Positions 1 through 15,400 are shown, counted from the stretch's first letter. The stretch: DNA of 64,000 bases from Siphonodentalium dalli (GCA_032622095.1 CP136066.1:184114716-184178715), one strand, 5' to 3'. Notes: generated from the letters alone by a model not told the origin. Program-made: numbers and translations.

Positions 1-256
1 GCTCATTTTGTCAGAACATTAAAAATGAAGAAGATACCATTCCGATGTTTACTGTTTACTTTTAGAACTGAATGTACAAAATGTTCAGTTATCACAGGTT
101 TAATCATTGTTATTTATAGTTGGAGTTTACTGAATTAAATTGTTAGATATCTTTTTATATTAGTAGTTACAAACATTTTCTAGTACTTTTCTTGTAATAA
201 TCCAACTTTAATATATTATCAGTTTTGTTTCAAGCGTACGCAATGTTTATTTTCAG

Positions 257-450
257 AGTTTCATGCCACATACCCTTGGGACTACTGGCCACACGAGGAT
301 GGCCGATCAAAATGTGGTTTTGTGGGACTGACTAATCTGGGTGCGACATGTTACTTAGCAACATGTATGCAGCATTTATATATGATTCCTCAAGCGAGGC
401 AGTGTGTTCTACAGTCGAGCATTGACAAAACAGCTGACCTGTCATCGAAG
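257..450 (+). CDS. USP34: USP34 exon 1 of window: Cys box
   Basis: Residues 1-64. Acceptor ttttcag and donor gtaaga. It starts with the last two bases of a split codon, so the preceding exon ends in phase 1 outside the window. It carries YWPHED and the catalytic motif NLGATCYL; the nucleophile codon is tgt at 349-351. QHLYMIP follows, as in the vertebrate enzyme. Confidence 0.95.
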
Positions 451-3400
451 GTAAGAAATAAATGGCGCCAAAACTAAATTTTATTTTTAATTTGCTTAAA
501 ATTGTTTTGGGTTCGGGCTGATAGCTTTGGTTATTTATACTTGGAAAATTCAAAATCCCCCCCCCAAAACCTCTCTTTTTCTGCCTAAGCAGTATTTATC
601 TCATTATAAAATAATCACCTTTGATCTTATGCAACCGATTAATTGACAGAAAACGAAATTTGATTGGATACAGATTATTTGTCGAAAAAGTCCGTTGTCA
701 CTTCTTTAAATGAATATTTCTCCTTTTGTTGTGAATTTTGACACTTGAATCATCTGAATATTTTATACTTTGTAGATATCGGATGGTCCAAACCATGAGA
801 AATCATTGTTGGAATTACAGCGGATGTTTGCATACTTACAGGTATAGAGTATTTAAAGGCCATATAAATAAGAATACTGTGTTCTCAGGCATCTCACATT
901 GAAAATCAACCCAGAATTATCAATATATGTATACTCATTTCTAGAATTTTGGAAAGAAATTAAAATCCTCCATGCCTCATAAACATTTCCATATATAATT
1001 CACTGAGACTTGTTTAAGTTTTTGTCCTAACTTTTAAAAGATTTGAGTATTTTCACCCACATATCAGTCTGTGAGGCATATCTCGTTAGACAGTCACAGG
1101 ATTAGTCAGCAAATGCATTTATTTTAAAGAGGACAATATTATTGAAACTACTCATGGAAGTCATACAAGGAAAGAATGTGCTTGTAGAGCAAAATCTGTA
1201 ACATCGAGGTTGTCTGGAAATTGATATGAAATAGATGGTGTTGGGCCTACGCTGAACGTAAACTTTAACCCATCAACATACCAAATAAATATGAGCAATA
1301 TCGTACTCTTGCTTTTATATTGATGCCATTGTATTATTTTACCATAGGAGAGTGAGAGGAAGGCGTACAACCCAAAGAATTTCTGTAAGGTTTACACAAT
1401 GGACAAGCAGCCACTGAATACGTGTGAGCAGAAAGACATGACAGAATTTTTTACAGATCTCATATCGAAAATGGAAGAGATGTCGCCGGAAATGGTTAGT
1501 CTCAGTTATAGAATTGATGATGTCTAGGGTGAAATAGATATGTCTTTTACTAGTCTTACTGTCTAAGTCAACTACAGACCCACATATAAATAGTTTGTCT
1601 GATTACTTGTCATAGGGTCCAATTGAAATGTAGGGACATGTAACATAATTTGGGGGAAGACCACAACTGTTCCAAGAAATGAAAAGTTGACGTGAATACG
1701 ATCGACTCAGTAGTATCAGTATGAATATGATTGTATGTTAACAGAGAGACACTGGTCTTTTACATGTTGCCTGAGCAACATTTTATTTTGTGGTCAGCCT
1801 CAAGTCTGCAAATAGTGTGCTTGTCATTTGCAGAATGAGGTCCACATAAGGTGAATTTAGTGACACTATCCTACATGGTGTGCTAGCATCACTAATTCAC
1901 CCTCGGGAACCTCATTCTGCTTAGGCCTCAACTGCTATGGGAGACCTACGATCAGAATGCAGTTCCCCAGTTGAAGTTGGTGATGTTCACCCATTAGTTA
2001 CCTCAATTATGCATTTTATCTTCTGCAAATTAGGGGATATAGAAACTGAAGAGAAGGGAAAAAGTAACAAAAAAACAATGTTAATTTGAGACTATAGATA
2101 CTTCCCAGAAAATAAGGTCTAAGCAAAATGAGGTTCCCAGAGGGTGAATTTGGTGATGCTAGTCCACTATCCAGGATAGCATCACTAAATTCACCATCTG
2201 GGAACCTCATTCTACAAAAGACACTCATTATTTGCAGACTTGGTCAGCCTGGAATATTGGGCAATGCTTTAGAAATGACGTGCCAAGATGCTTGGTATAA
2301 AATTTGTCTTCATAGATTTGATCAAAATAAGAGTTATTTCTTAATTACAGCACAAATTACACTTGGTTGATTATTGAACTTAACATGATTCATGGTTTCT
2401 TTTTCAGAAAACGTTGGTAAAAACCCAGTTTGGAGGTGTTCTCAGCAACAATGTGGTTTCCCTGGTGAGTATTCAGAGAATGTGGCATATATTTGATCAT
2501 GTGCATCCGTTCATTGTTCCAGAGAGATAACTTGACAATCTGTAAGCCAGAGCATATGAAATTTGCATTTATGTTTTCCTGTTTACATGTCCCATACTTG
2601 ACTTACAGTAATGCCCTAAGTAATCGACTCCTTAACCACAGCAGAATTATGGGTAAATATTCAGGATTTAGTCGGAAACATGGCTTGTTGCCATTCATCG
2701 GAAAGCTCTCCCTGAGAGCTTTCCGATGAATGGCAACAAGCCATGTTTCCGACTAAATCCTGAAAAGTTACCCATAATTCTGCTGCAGTTAAGGAGTCGA
2801 TTATTTAGGGCATTACTGTACCAATCATCACTTTTTACTAAGTTATTGCACCTTTTTGACTGATTTTTACTGAATTTAGGTTTGTAATAACTCTAGTTTC
2901 GGTTGCTGGATATGAATGTGTGTTTTCAGCCCAAAATAAAGGTCAATTTCAAATATTCATTTGGTCTGCTAAATTGTCATGAGTTATGACCTTTTTTTAA
3001 CTTAAAATTTTGCCGATTAGGTTTCCAGAGAAAACTCCAGGTTGGATATGAACCAAATCTGGACAACTCTAAAGTTGGACCTAGGTATTTCAATAAGTGG
3101 AACCAAAATAGAATTGAATCAATTTCTATGTGCTGTTGTATAGACAAGACCAAATTCTATTTAGTATTCAAAACCATTTTCCCATACTAAAAGTTAGTTA
3201 AATTTTTTAGTGAATTGATGGAGATCTATTGTGATCACACTATTTTAAATAATTTTTCAGGATTGTCCACATGTCAGTCGGACATTGGAGGAGTTCTACA
3301 CAGTCAGATGTCAAGTTACAGATATGAAAAACCTTTATGTTAGTGTATTATTAATAGAATTAGTAAAATTGGAGTGCTTAATTTGCCTTGATTTTCAATA

Positions 3401-6400
3401 ATATATGCTCCCGTTTGCTGAACACATTAATGAAGATCTTGAATGTTTTAGAGAAGTGGCCTTGAATTTTAGATTGGCCTTGAAACGCATTGAATATTTT
3501 CACAAAGTGACATTCAATGGTCTTGAATTAGGGCCCTGCTAACCGTTTGATTTGCTTCGAAACTGCCACATTGTTTGGGTCATATTCGAAACCTTTGACA
3601 TGTCCAGAAAAAGAGCCGAACAAACACCACCGCCGGGTGATCATAGATCACTAAATGCATACACTGTGCACACATTATAAAACGGTCGGTCATATATATA
3701 TTTCAAAATGACATACTGTAGTAATCGCTCACTTTCCATGTTGGAAATATCCATGTAAATAATGTGTTAATTTTACTGTTTGTCCACTAAGTTCACTCAC
3801 TATTTTCTAATGTCCACTAATGTTCACGATGATGCAGTTGGTAATCAATTTCGAGGTTCGGTTCGTTTCGATTAAAAGCCAAGATACTGATTTGGTTTCA
3901 AGATACTGTTCCGACTTAAAGCCATATTATGGGTACATTAAAGTGATACGTTAGTACTCAGGCACTGTACCAACTGGGGGATGTGAAATTCTACTAACAT
4001 CGCTGAAAATTTTAACGAAATCAACCACACCACTCCATAGAAAACATCGCCTGAACAACGCGCAATTGCAAATATTTACATCTCGATTCGGGACGCAACA
4101 AATGGTGATAAACGATCACAAATGATTTGGCCACCGAGAGCCATTGAATTTAATTGATATATAAGAATGACAGTGTTTTGTAAATTTGGATTTATATTCG
4201 CAAAAATAACCACTTTGAGCAAGATTATTCTACATTTCTATTTGGTCACCCTATCTGAGTGTTTCACATCACTTTAAATTCAGTTTTGCAGGGCCCCACC
4301 TTATCCCTTCCTATGCTAAATACTCACTGACGAGTAGTGCTCTTTGGAAATGTTCAGATAATAAGTTCAACAAATGACCATCGTTTGTTGAACTTATTAC
4401 TAAACATTTCCCTCTAATGAATGTGAATTCTTCTGCACTTGTAATGTCATTTCGACTGACTGTCGTCAGCTCATCTATCCTTAGCATCCCTCCAAATGAA
4501 TAATAGACCATTCCAACGTATATGTTTATAACTGGCTGGGAGAATCCATTTAGTATCGAAAGGGTGAAATATCATGGGGAAGAATGTACATAGAAAGGCG
4601 ATTCAAATTAGAAACCATTTTGGTCACATATCCATGGGAACATGCTCTGCATGTGAATGGCGACTTTCAAATTGAGTGACAATGATTAAAGAAGTGTAAA
4701 AACAAACTGAATAATAATTAAAAACTCTAATTTAGAGAATGTTTTGTATTGAAAATGGGATGATTGTTGAAAATCTTACAAAGATATCTGGCAAGAAATA
4801 ACCAAAATTCTTTCTACTTTTAGGAATCGTTGGATGAAGTAACTGTGAAAGACATGCTGGAGGGTGATAATATGTATACATGTTCAAAATGCCAAAAGAA
4901 AGTTAGGGCCGAGAAAAGGTAAGCCATAAGTTATATACATACTCTACTAGGCTGACAATATGAATACATGTTCTAAATGCCAAAAGAAAGTCAGTGTCGA
5001 GAAAAACTAAGCCATTCTAAGATAAATACATACTCCATGAGGGTGATAATATGTACACATGTTCTGAATGCCAAAAGAAAGTTTGGGCCGAGAAAAGGTA
5101 AGCCAGTATAAGTTATATACAGTCTCCACAAGGCTGACAATATGAATACATGTTCTAAATGCCAAAAGTAAGTTAGGGTCGAGAAAATATAAGACATTAT
5201 AAGATATATACATACTCTATGAGGGTGACAATATTTGTATGTGTTCTGAATGCCAAAGAAAGTCGGGGGCTGAGATAAAACAAAAAAAGCCTAGTATATG
5301 TTTCGAAGGTGCTTAGTAACCGATACTAAATTCTGCAATTCTGCTAAGTTTATTAAAAGAAATTTGTCAGAGTGCCCTCAAAATCTTAATAAATATTTTC
5401 TTTATTCTTTGTGTTGAACACCCTTAGGCTCAAGCCTGCAAATAGTGTGTCTGTCATTTGCAGAATGAGGTCCCCAGAGGGTGAATTTAGTGATGCTATC
5501 CCACACCGCGGGCTAGCATCACCAAATTCACTAATGGTGAACATCACCTACTTCCAACTGGCAAACTTCAATCTGAAGTTGAGGCCTAAGATGATAGAGG
5601 TTCCCAGAGCGTAAATTCGCTGACGCTAGCCCACAGTGTGTGATAGTGTCACTAAATACACCTTCTGGGGACCTTGTTCTGCAAATGAGATACAATATTT
5701 CCAAGCTTGCTTAGGCTAGAAAGTACATAGCTTTGATGTGGGAACTGTATTGTTGGAAAATTAATACAGAAAAACAAATTTACTGGCCAACCAACCCTAT
5801 TATTTCCAGTCTACGGCCCTTGCTTCTCTGTGTCCAAGCCTTGAAATAGTGTGTCTGTCATTCGCAGAATGAGGTCCCCAGAGGGTGAATTTAGTGATGC
5901 TACCCCACATAGCGGGCTAGCATCACCAAATTCACCCTCTGGGAACCTCATTCTGCTGAGGTGTAAGCAGAATGAGGTCCCCAGAGGGTGAATTTGGTGA
6001 TGCTACTCCGCTATGCGGGGTAGCATCACTAAATTCATCCTCTGGAGACCTCATTCTGCAAATGACAGACACACTATTTCAAGGCTTCTCTGTGTCTCTT
6101 GCAATTATTACTTGGAAAAAATTCAACATGTCCATCTTGTTTATTTACAGGGCCTGTTTCAGAAAGTTGCCGAGAATTTTGTGTTTTAACACGATGAGAT
6201 ACACTTTTAACATGGTGACGATGATGAAAGAGAAGGTCAACACACATTTCTCGTTCCCTCTCATCCTCGACATGTCGCCATATATGGAGAGTCTGCTCAT
6301 AGGTCCGGACAAGCTCAAACTTCATGGTACGATTTTATCATGTCTCTCAAGGAATCTCATCTTGTTCTTTAACCCTTTCATGTCGGGAACTGAACTGGTG

Positions 6401-9400
6401 CAGCATTAAAAACAGTGTGCCAGTCCATTCTTTTATATATGTGAGTCTCCCATAGGGAGCCTCACATATATAAGAGAATGCACTGGCTTACAAGGACAAG
6501 GTAAATTTTGTTAGGCCAATGTATTCTCTTATATATGCGAGGCTCCCTATGTGAGAATGAATTAGCATTGGGTTTTCTCAAATTTCAGCAAGCTCCAGTC
6601 ATGAAAGGGTTAAATTATAACTTTTTCAGACACCTACAATTTTTGGTTCTTTTAACCCTTCAATGACTGGAGCTTCCTGAATTTTTGCGAAAACCCTGTG
6701 CCAATGCATTCTCTTATATATGCGATTTTCCCACAGGAAGCCTCACATATATAAGAGAATACATTGGTCTAACAATATTTACCTTGACCTTCTAAGCCAG
6801 TGCAGTCTTTTATATATGCAAGGCTCCCTATGGGAGACTCGCATATAGAAGAGAATGATCTGGCACAGGGCATTTAATGCTGCACCAGCGCAGCTCCCAT
6901 CATGAAATGGTTATGTCTGTTAAGGTCTGGTATGTGTATGAAGCTAGTTTATAGGAACCATTTTGGTTTTCAATATTTTTATGTGAAACTAAGAGAAAAG
7001 TGGTGTTAAATTATCTTCTGTATGGTGTTGTAACTGGAGGTCTGGAACCCCGAAAACATCTTTAAGGTTCTCGTTCATTACTTACAAGCACGCTTTATTG
7101 CCTCGGAATATGTATTTTATTGATATTTGCTGTCGTAAAACCAACTAAAACAAGAAAATATAGTGTGCTGCGGTATACCGACTATTCAAGAAATCCAATA
7201 CCGACTACACAGTATTTAAAATAAAACCGCGGTATGACTAAATACCGAAAAACCATGAAGCCCTAGGCAACTTCAACAATACTAAAGAAAGATGGATATA
7301 TTTAAGGTTTAAATCCATGAAATCATTTTAGGGAGTATGTAAAACATTCCATATTATTTTGGCACAAATTTCATGATAGTCTGTACTACATTTCAACATG
7401 CATTTGGTTTGATTGGAAATTTAAGATTTACTATTTACCATATTTTTTTAGATGAGGAGGATTTGATAGAGGAAGACGAGGCCGATGAGATTTATGAATT
7501 TGAACTGATAGGAGTGACGGTACATACGGGTACGGCCGATGGTGGCCATTACTACAGCTTTATACGGGACCGAATTAATCGGACGGAGGGAGAGCAAGAC
7601 CAATGGTGTGTTATTCCTATTAATGCCAAATGGCAGTTGCCCTCAATAATATTGGCTTTTGAATTGTTCCTGGTATTGAAATAGGTCAATAAATACCTGA
7701 ATTACCTTTCTACGAGCATTATGTGTCCCAGAAAGATGCATTGAAGCCATAACAAATACAACTTAAGAGCACAATGATTGCAATATTTATATGCATTTCA
7801 ATTCTAACCCACGACTTTAGGAAAAGGTATATTTCGTTGTCTTAACATGAAACAATTTAGAAACTTCACGCACTGCTTTCTCTTGTTTTAATCACCAAAA
7901 CTATGTAGTACCATAAATTTTCTGAGTGAAGTCAGCTATAGATGTAGATGGTCTACATGTGCAATATTTATGCGACTGCTGATTAAAAATTCGAACCGAC
8001 ATGAACAGAACGATCTCAAATTTATCGTAAAATATCAGAAACAGAACACATATTTTCAGTGCCATATTGACAAATTTGTTCTTAACTGTTCTGAGTTTAT
8101 GTTTTGAGGTACCTTTTACCAAATTATGTATACTTAATTTTGCGGTTTGAGAGAGCCATGTCCGTTTAGCCTGTAAAATAAATAGAAACTGCAGGTTTAT
8201 AGAGACATTTTACTAAGTGGATATAAGTAAGAAAAGTGGAAGAAAATTGGTGTCGTAAAATGTAAGGTTTATATAACCAATGAACACAATCTGCAGCATT
8301 TATTTGCAATAGATTAGTTACCACTCAAGAAATTAATTTGAATATTAGTGTAATACTTTTTATCATGTTTAATAGTGGGAGCTCTTTACCAACATCCTGT
8401 GATAGGAATTACTTTTTACCATGCACTTGCAAGCCTGAGTTTAGTGTGCCTGTCATTTTCAGAATGAGGTCCCCAGAGGGCGAATTTAGTGATGCTATCT
8501 CGCATAGCGGACTAGCATCACTGAATTCACTCTCTGGGGACCTCATTCTGCAAATGACAGGCACATAAAACTCAGGCTTGTGCACTTGAGGTTATTATGT
8601 TCACTGGTCAGAAGGAATGCAATAATAGGAACATTTTATTGAACATTATAGTCATTTAGCTAATAATTCTGGTCATGTTTTAGGTATCTGTTTAATGATG
8701 CTGAAGTGAAGGCTTTTGATCCGAGTCAGATAGCTACCGAGTGTTTCGGAGGCGAGATGACCGTAAGTCTCTTAGTTATGTTTAGCCTTCCACCTTTGTT
8801 CTAAATATTTAACGAATTATTCCATTCTGTTTCCTTTTAGCCCATTATTTTAGGATTCTTTGCCTTGAGATCGCCTGAAGTTGTTTGAAAAAATTCAGAA
8901 AACTCTTACAATTTTTGAGGGACTAGTTGTGTTTTCCATATAACGAAAATGAAATTCTTACTTTTTATACTCCAATTTAATAACAAAATTCATATATTCA
9001 GCCCTGTTAATTGGTGTCAGCTATCCGTTGAGCCGGGGCAAACAGAAATTTTGTCAGCTATATTTTTGTCAGAAGCTGCCAATGTTTTGTGCAAAATTTA
9101 AACAAATTTCTGCAGACATTGTCTTAGTGTTGCGCTGTGGAAGTCTGGTTACAGCAAAAACTCATTGTTGAATGCCAAAGACTACTAAGAAAATAAGGAT
9201 TACCTTGATAATCAACAATTTTAAGCCAGACCCAATTTTTAGCTCACCTGAGCTATAGTCATCACTCCTTGTCCGTCATCCGTCCGTCTGTCAGAGACAT
9301 AACTCTTCCCCCATAGTAATTCTTAAAATGGCTCCTCACGAGCCATCAGTCCTATTTAGCTAATATGTAGTAACTAGTATGGAGGGTCCTTGTGTTACTT

Positions 9401-12400
9401 GGGACTCGGTTACAGATTTGTTAAAATGGGTTCGACCAATCAAGAAATGGCATTTGGTGTATATGGCCTATGGAGAGTTGGGATCAAAATTTGTTTGAAT
9501 GGGATCCACCATTAAAAAAGGGGGCATGTCAGGTTGTAACTTTGCCACAGTTCGGAAAGCTTGGGGTATCAGTTGTAAAATTCCAACATGTGCAAAGGAA
9601 TTTACGAACTTGGGAGTGTGTTTGCTTTAGTTGAGAGGGAGCAGACTATGGACTATGTGGGGTGGGGGGATCTTGACCATATTTCAAGGTAGACACCCCA
9701 CTGCTCAACGGAGACCCTCTAGGCTACGTCCCTCTTTAGGACTACTTGTTTTTAAGTGAATTTGACAAGCACTAACTCTTATCGTCTTCCGAGTCCCAGT
9801 CTTCTCAGTCTTTACAGTCTGGTGAGCGTCTCCACAGTCATTGACTGTCTTGTTTGTTGTGCCATGATAATTTATAACCAAGTTTCAGTTGAGGAGATAG
9901 CTCAACAAAAGCAGATATCTGCTTGCTGCTATATCCTCTTCCCCTTTTCTATTCTACTCATGTTTGCATCATCAAAATGTTGTTCATCATAAATGTAATA
10001 TTAATTGGGGCAAATAAATATTGTTTAAATCAACTGAATATATTTGTGTAAAGCATGGATCTATGTGGATCATAGGCTTTTTAGCCAAGGAAATATACAG
10101 TAATGCCCAAAGTAATCGACTCCTTAACCACAGCAGAATTATTGGTAACTTTTCAGGATTTAGTCGGAAATATGGCTTGTTGCCATTCATCGGAAAGCTC
10201 GGCAACAAGCCATATTTCCAACTAAATCCTGAAAAGTTACCCATAATTCTGCTGTGGTTAAGGAGTCAATTACTTAGGGAATTACTGTATCTGGCCCAGG
10301 CAATTTTTTAATCACTGCACATTTCTGCTAATTAACAGGGCTATATATTATTGTCCATTTGTTTTTTATGGAGATAACTATGATTTGAAGAGACAAGCCT
10401 GCAAATAGTGTATCTGTCATTTGTAGAATGAGGTCCTCAGAGGGTGAATTTAGTGACTATCCCACACAGTGGGCTAGCATCACCAAATTCACCCTCTGGG
10501 GACCTCTTTCTGCTTAGGCCTCAACTGCTATGGGAGAACTACGATCAGAATGAAGTTCCCCAGTTGAATTTAGTAATGTTCACCCATTAGTCACCTCCAT
10601 TATGCAAATATGTCTTCTGCAAATTAGGGGCTAACTGATGAGGACCTCATTCTGCAAATGACAGACATACTATTTGCAGGCTTGTGAGTGGAGATGTAGG
10701 ATGTCCATAAGAAATTACAAGTTTGATTTCCTGAATCTCATATGTAACAGAGTTATGACTTTTTATAAAAAAAATGATATGTACATTAATGCCCTAAATA
10801 ATCGACTTCTTAACCACAGCAGAATTATGGATTTAGTCGGAAATATGGTTTGTTGCCATTCGTCGGATGAATGGCAGCAAGCCATATTTCCAACTAAATC
10901 CTGAAAAATTACCCATAATTCTGCTGTGGTTAAGGAGTCGATTATTTAGGGCCCTACTGTAGGTTTCACATGTGAAAACTTGTGTTGATTTTTATTTGGC
11001 AAGGGTGTTTTCTTTTGTTCTTGTTTCAGTTTATCAAAAATAGTGTTCATATTCTTTTTGCTTTCAGAGTAAAACTTATGATTCAGTAACGGATAAATTT
11101 ATGGACTTTTCTTTTGAAAAGGTTAGTGTTTATTTTGACTGACAGATATATGATATTCCATCATGTGAGCTTGATATATTCAATAGTTCACTTGAACCTG
11201 AGTTTAGTGTGCCTGTCTGCATATCTCCCAAGAGCATATTTAAAATATATTTACTGATTACAATGATGTATTTGCTCATAATGGTTTTATCAATGGGCTC
11301 TTCTATAGTATAATACTATATGGATCATAGAACTGTGACGTTTGGGTGAAATTTGAACTTAAGACATTATGACTTCTCCCTGACAACAGTCTACTTCCCC
11401 CTAATAATCAATTAAGGAAAAGTCACTTGGTGTAAACAATATTTATTCCCAATACCAAAAAAAAAAGATTAATATTTTAACAAAATGCCAATGGATGGTT
11501 ATGGGTGATTGTACTGGGATGAGACAACAAGCCTATTGTGGCTTTTTTGTAAGTCCTCTCCCAGATCGCTCAAATTTCCCGAACGACATAAGGCTGTTCA
11601 GGCGAGTCAGGCAAGAATTTTTGCTGGTTTGTTAATTTAGATAACTGAGTGGTGAATTTAATCACACTCAACAACAGATACCAAGAGATATAAGATAAGA
11701 AGTGGAGTGGGTGAGATTTGGGAATCGAAGATAACCAGTGAAATGAATGGACAGTAGATAGATTTAAGAAAGTTTAGAAAGTCACTTCTCCCGATATTAA
11801 AACTTCAAGTCTGGTCTCTGATATAATGCTAAGTCTGGTCTCTGATATAATGCTAAGTCTGGTCTCTGATATAATGCTAAGTCTGGTCTCTGATATAATG
11901 CTAAGTCTGGTATCTGATATAATACTAAGTCTGGTCTCTGATATAATACTAAGTCTGGTCTCTGATATAATGCTAAGTCTGGTCTCTGATATAATGCTAA
12001 GTCTGGTATCTGATATAATGCTAAGTCTGGTCTCTGATATAATGCTAAGTCTGGTCTCTGATATAATGCTAAGTCTGGTCTCTGATATAATGCTAAGTCT
12101 GGTCTCTGATATAATGCTAAGTCCGGTATCTGATATAATGCTAAGTCTGGTCTCTGATATAATGCTAAGTCTGGTCTCTGATATAATACTAAGTCTGGTC
12201 TCTGATATAATGCTTGAGAAAAGTATTTCAGGTATTTATCAACCTATGTTGTTACGGGGAAAAATTCAAGACCGATTATTATTAGGTTTATTTTGGAGCG
12301 CAAACCGACATGTAGCTTTAAACAATAACACATTTCCTTCCAGACTAATAGTGCTTACATGCTTTTCTATGAGAGATGCTCTGCAAAAAAGGTTGAACAA

Positions 12401-15400
12401 CTCAGTCTGCAGCCAGACATCGGACAGACGTTCAACTTCGGCCTCAAACAGGATCTGGCGGAGGTGAGAACATGCTTTAGCTAACCATTTGTTGATGGGA
12501 GCTTCCTGATATTTTGCGAAAACCCTGCGACAATGCATTCTACTTTATATGCAAGTAGGGAGACTCGCATATATAAGAGAATGCATTGGCCTAACAATAT
12601 TTACCGTGACATTGTAAGCCAGTGCATTCTCTAAAGCCTAAAATACCTGCATTCTATATGCCAATTGGTTGTCGGTAAATGGCTTTTATATTTGTCCCCC
12701 GAATAATTAATTTTCAGGGAACTACAGAAATGACCTCCGTTCATGTGTCCATCACACATTATGGGTATCTTCGTTGTGTAATCAACTTCTCTCGCAGTTT
12801 CGAATGTAGCGAATTTAACTTTAGGATATTGTTACCAATATTTTGCTGATATGCAACATGTATATGGATGACGGAAATATAATATAAGTTTTCACCAAAT
12901 TATTCCCCTTTCTTAAGTCAGCAACTTTTTACCATTCTAAATTTCATTTTTGAATGATTTTTACCAAAGTTTAATTTTTTTTTTATATTGAAAAAGCTAA
13001 CCTACTATTTTTCGGGGGATGTGTGGTGACGTCCTTTTATATTTTTGTTATTGAATTTAGGTTAAACAATATGATATTTATTAATCTGGAGCTCCTCGAC
13101 TCATCACTATCTTCATTATCACTTTAGCATGTTTGAAGTTTTTGTTTTTGACTTTGAATATTTGTGTGATTTTTTTCCATTGGGAAATATCTATATTATA
13201 TTATTCCATTGGGGGAAAAAAAAACACATAAAGCAGTTTCTAGCATCATTTCGACTTTCTTTCAGTGGATCTGGGCAGATAACACACAGTACTTGCAGGA
13301 CAAGAACATGTTTGAACATACCCATTTCCAGTAAGTTTTCATGGGAGAATATCTCTTAAACAATTTAACAGAACTGATATTCATCGCATGACTGTGTTGT
13401 TCCTAGCCATTTCAGAAATGTACACTGCTAACATACAATGATAAATCCAGCTGATTGTTGATGATGAAGCCTTTGTAGCTAGTGTTATATTTGCCATTTA
13501 CCTGTGTGAAAAATCACTAATGTCTATACCCATGTAAAAGGTGAATGAAACTATGGATGATCATGCAATGAAAATTACAAAAGTCACATGTTACATGTTT
13601 CTTTTCATGTGTACCCAATTTGGTACACATGATGTAAATGTCAGGATTGACCATCTTTTGTCCATACGATTAAATATTATATTCATCTTCAGATGTTATA
13701 ACAGCTCAGACATTTTTATCTATTTGAACGTTCTCTTACATTATATTCAGAACTTTGACATACCTTGCCTGCATAGATTTTGCTGAGCATTGGTTGATTA
13801 ATAAAAAAAATTAGCTTGTTTTACATTTTCCATTACAATTGAATACTTTAGCTATCAAAGACATATTATGGACCTGTTCGGGTGCATGGAACTGATATGT
13901 CGGTACTCAGGCGTTATGCCAACCTGGGGAATGTAGCATTTTTCTAACATCGCCAAATTTTTTAATGAAATCAAACCATACCACTCCAAGGAAAACGTCT
14001 GAATTATGCTCAATTGTAAATATTTGTATCTGGATTCGGGACGCAACTATCGGCGATAAACAAACACAAATGATTTCGCCATTGAGAGTAATTGCATTCA
14101 ATTAATATATCAAAACGATGGTTTGTGTGTTGTCAATTTGGATTAATATTTGTAAAAATAACTACTTTTTTTTGCTTGAATGTTTTACTTCTAGATCTTT
14201 TAAAGTGATGAGAAATGAAACCCTCTGCTGTGGTGAATAACAACTAAACATGGCAAACTAAGTTATTCTCATAAATGTGATATCCAAATAGTCAGAAAAC
14301 AGCGTCATTGTTGTAATCAATTACATGTAGTAACTATTATTGGTGCAATCATTGCCATAATGTTGATGCCCAATAATGCGTCCCAAATAAAGTAGTATAT
14401 ATTGACATTTATATGTAGTTCAACCATTGTGTTCTCTGAAATGGTACAGTTGGTGTGGTTGGAATTTTTGACAATCATAGTTCATTGCTACAATCTTCCA
14501 ATAAGTATAGTGATGGATACTAATTGATTGATTTTATTCAATGAAATAAGTCCACAATATGTCTTTAAAATTAACATGATATAGGGGGATTTAACATGAT
14601 ATAGGGTGAATTAACATGATATAGGGTGATTTGTCCACTTGAAGCTGGATTTGTTATATGACTCTTCAATTTTACAGCTTCATGTGGCAGATTTGTCAGT
14701 TTGTGCCGACCACGCTTCCAAAAGATGAGAACAGCCTGGTTATGCTGAAGGCTGCCCAAATCAGCACATCCTTTGTGCTCGAAACATTCATACATTCCAA
14801 AGAAAAGGTATTTGATTTCTGTGTTTAACATATGCATTATGTTGGACAGGCGGGTCAAGCTGATTCCATATCTTGCGAGCACACTACAGCAGTCCCATCT
14901 TAGATTTAACCCTTTTCAGGCCTGATAACCCTTTCTTTTCTGGATGGATTCTCCCATTCAGTTGTAAAAAAATACTTAGGAATGGTCCATTATTCATCTG
15001 GAGGGGTGTTCAGGAAAACAACAACAAATAATGTGCAGAAGGAGTCCTAATTATTGGAGGGGAATGTTCAGATAATAAGTTCAACCTGCATATGTTGAAC
15101 TTATTATCTGAACATTTCCTAAGGGAAAACTACTCATCAATGAGTATTTATAATATAGAAAAGGTTAAAGGGAAATAATGTTTTTAATTTCTTCTAATTC
15201 TTCCATTTTGAGCAATGTTTAACATTTGATATACAACAAATTAATGTATGTTTGAAAGATATATGAATATAAATACAGCCTCATAGACACTGAACTCTGT
15301 ATATATAGAATGTAACAATTATGCTGAAATATAGAATTTCGTCTCAAATCGTTTTACTGGGGTACATTAACATTAACATTTAGTGCACTTAAAGAATATT

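Noticed and set aside
6074-6325. Antisense frame over exon 7
   Set aside because: Mirror of a conserved sense exon.
5972-6409. 145-codon frame starting in a family B repeat
   Set aside because: The Met and first ~50 codons are MITE and intron; only 6151-6326 is exon 7.
10021-10311. Overlapping frames in family A hairpins (also near 36877, 38414, 46443)
   Set aside because: The same peptide recurs at each MITE copy on both strands because the element is palindromic; it is not selected coding sequence.
11826-12467. 213-codon frame with repeated MLSLVSDI
   Set aside because: It is the 24-bp minisatellite read in an open frame, then runs across exon 11 in a wrong frame; no coding support.
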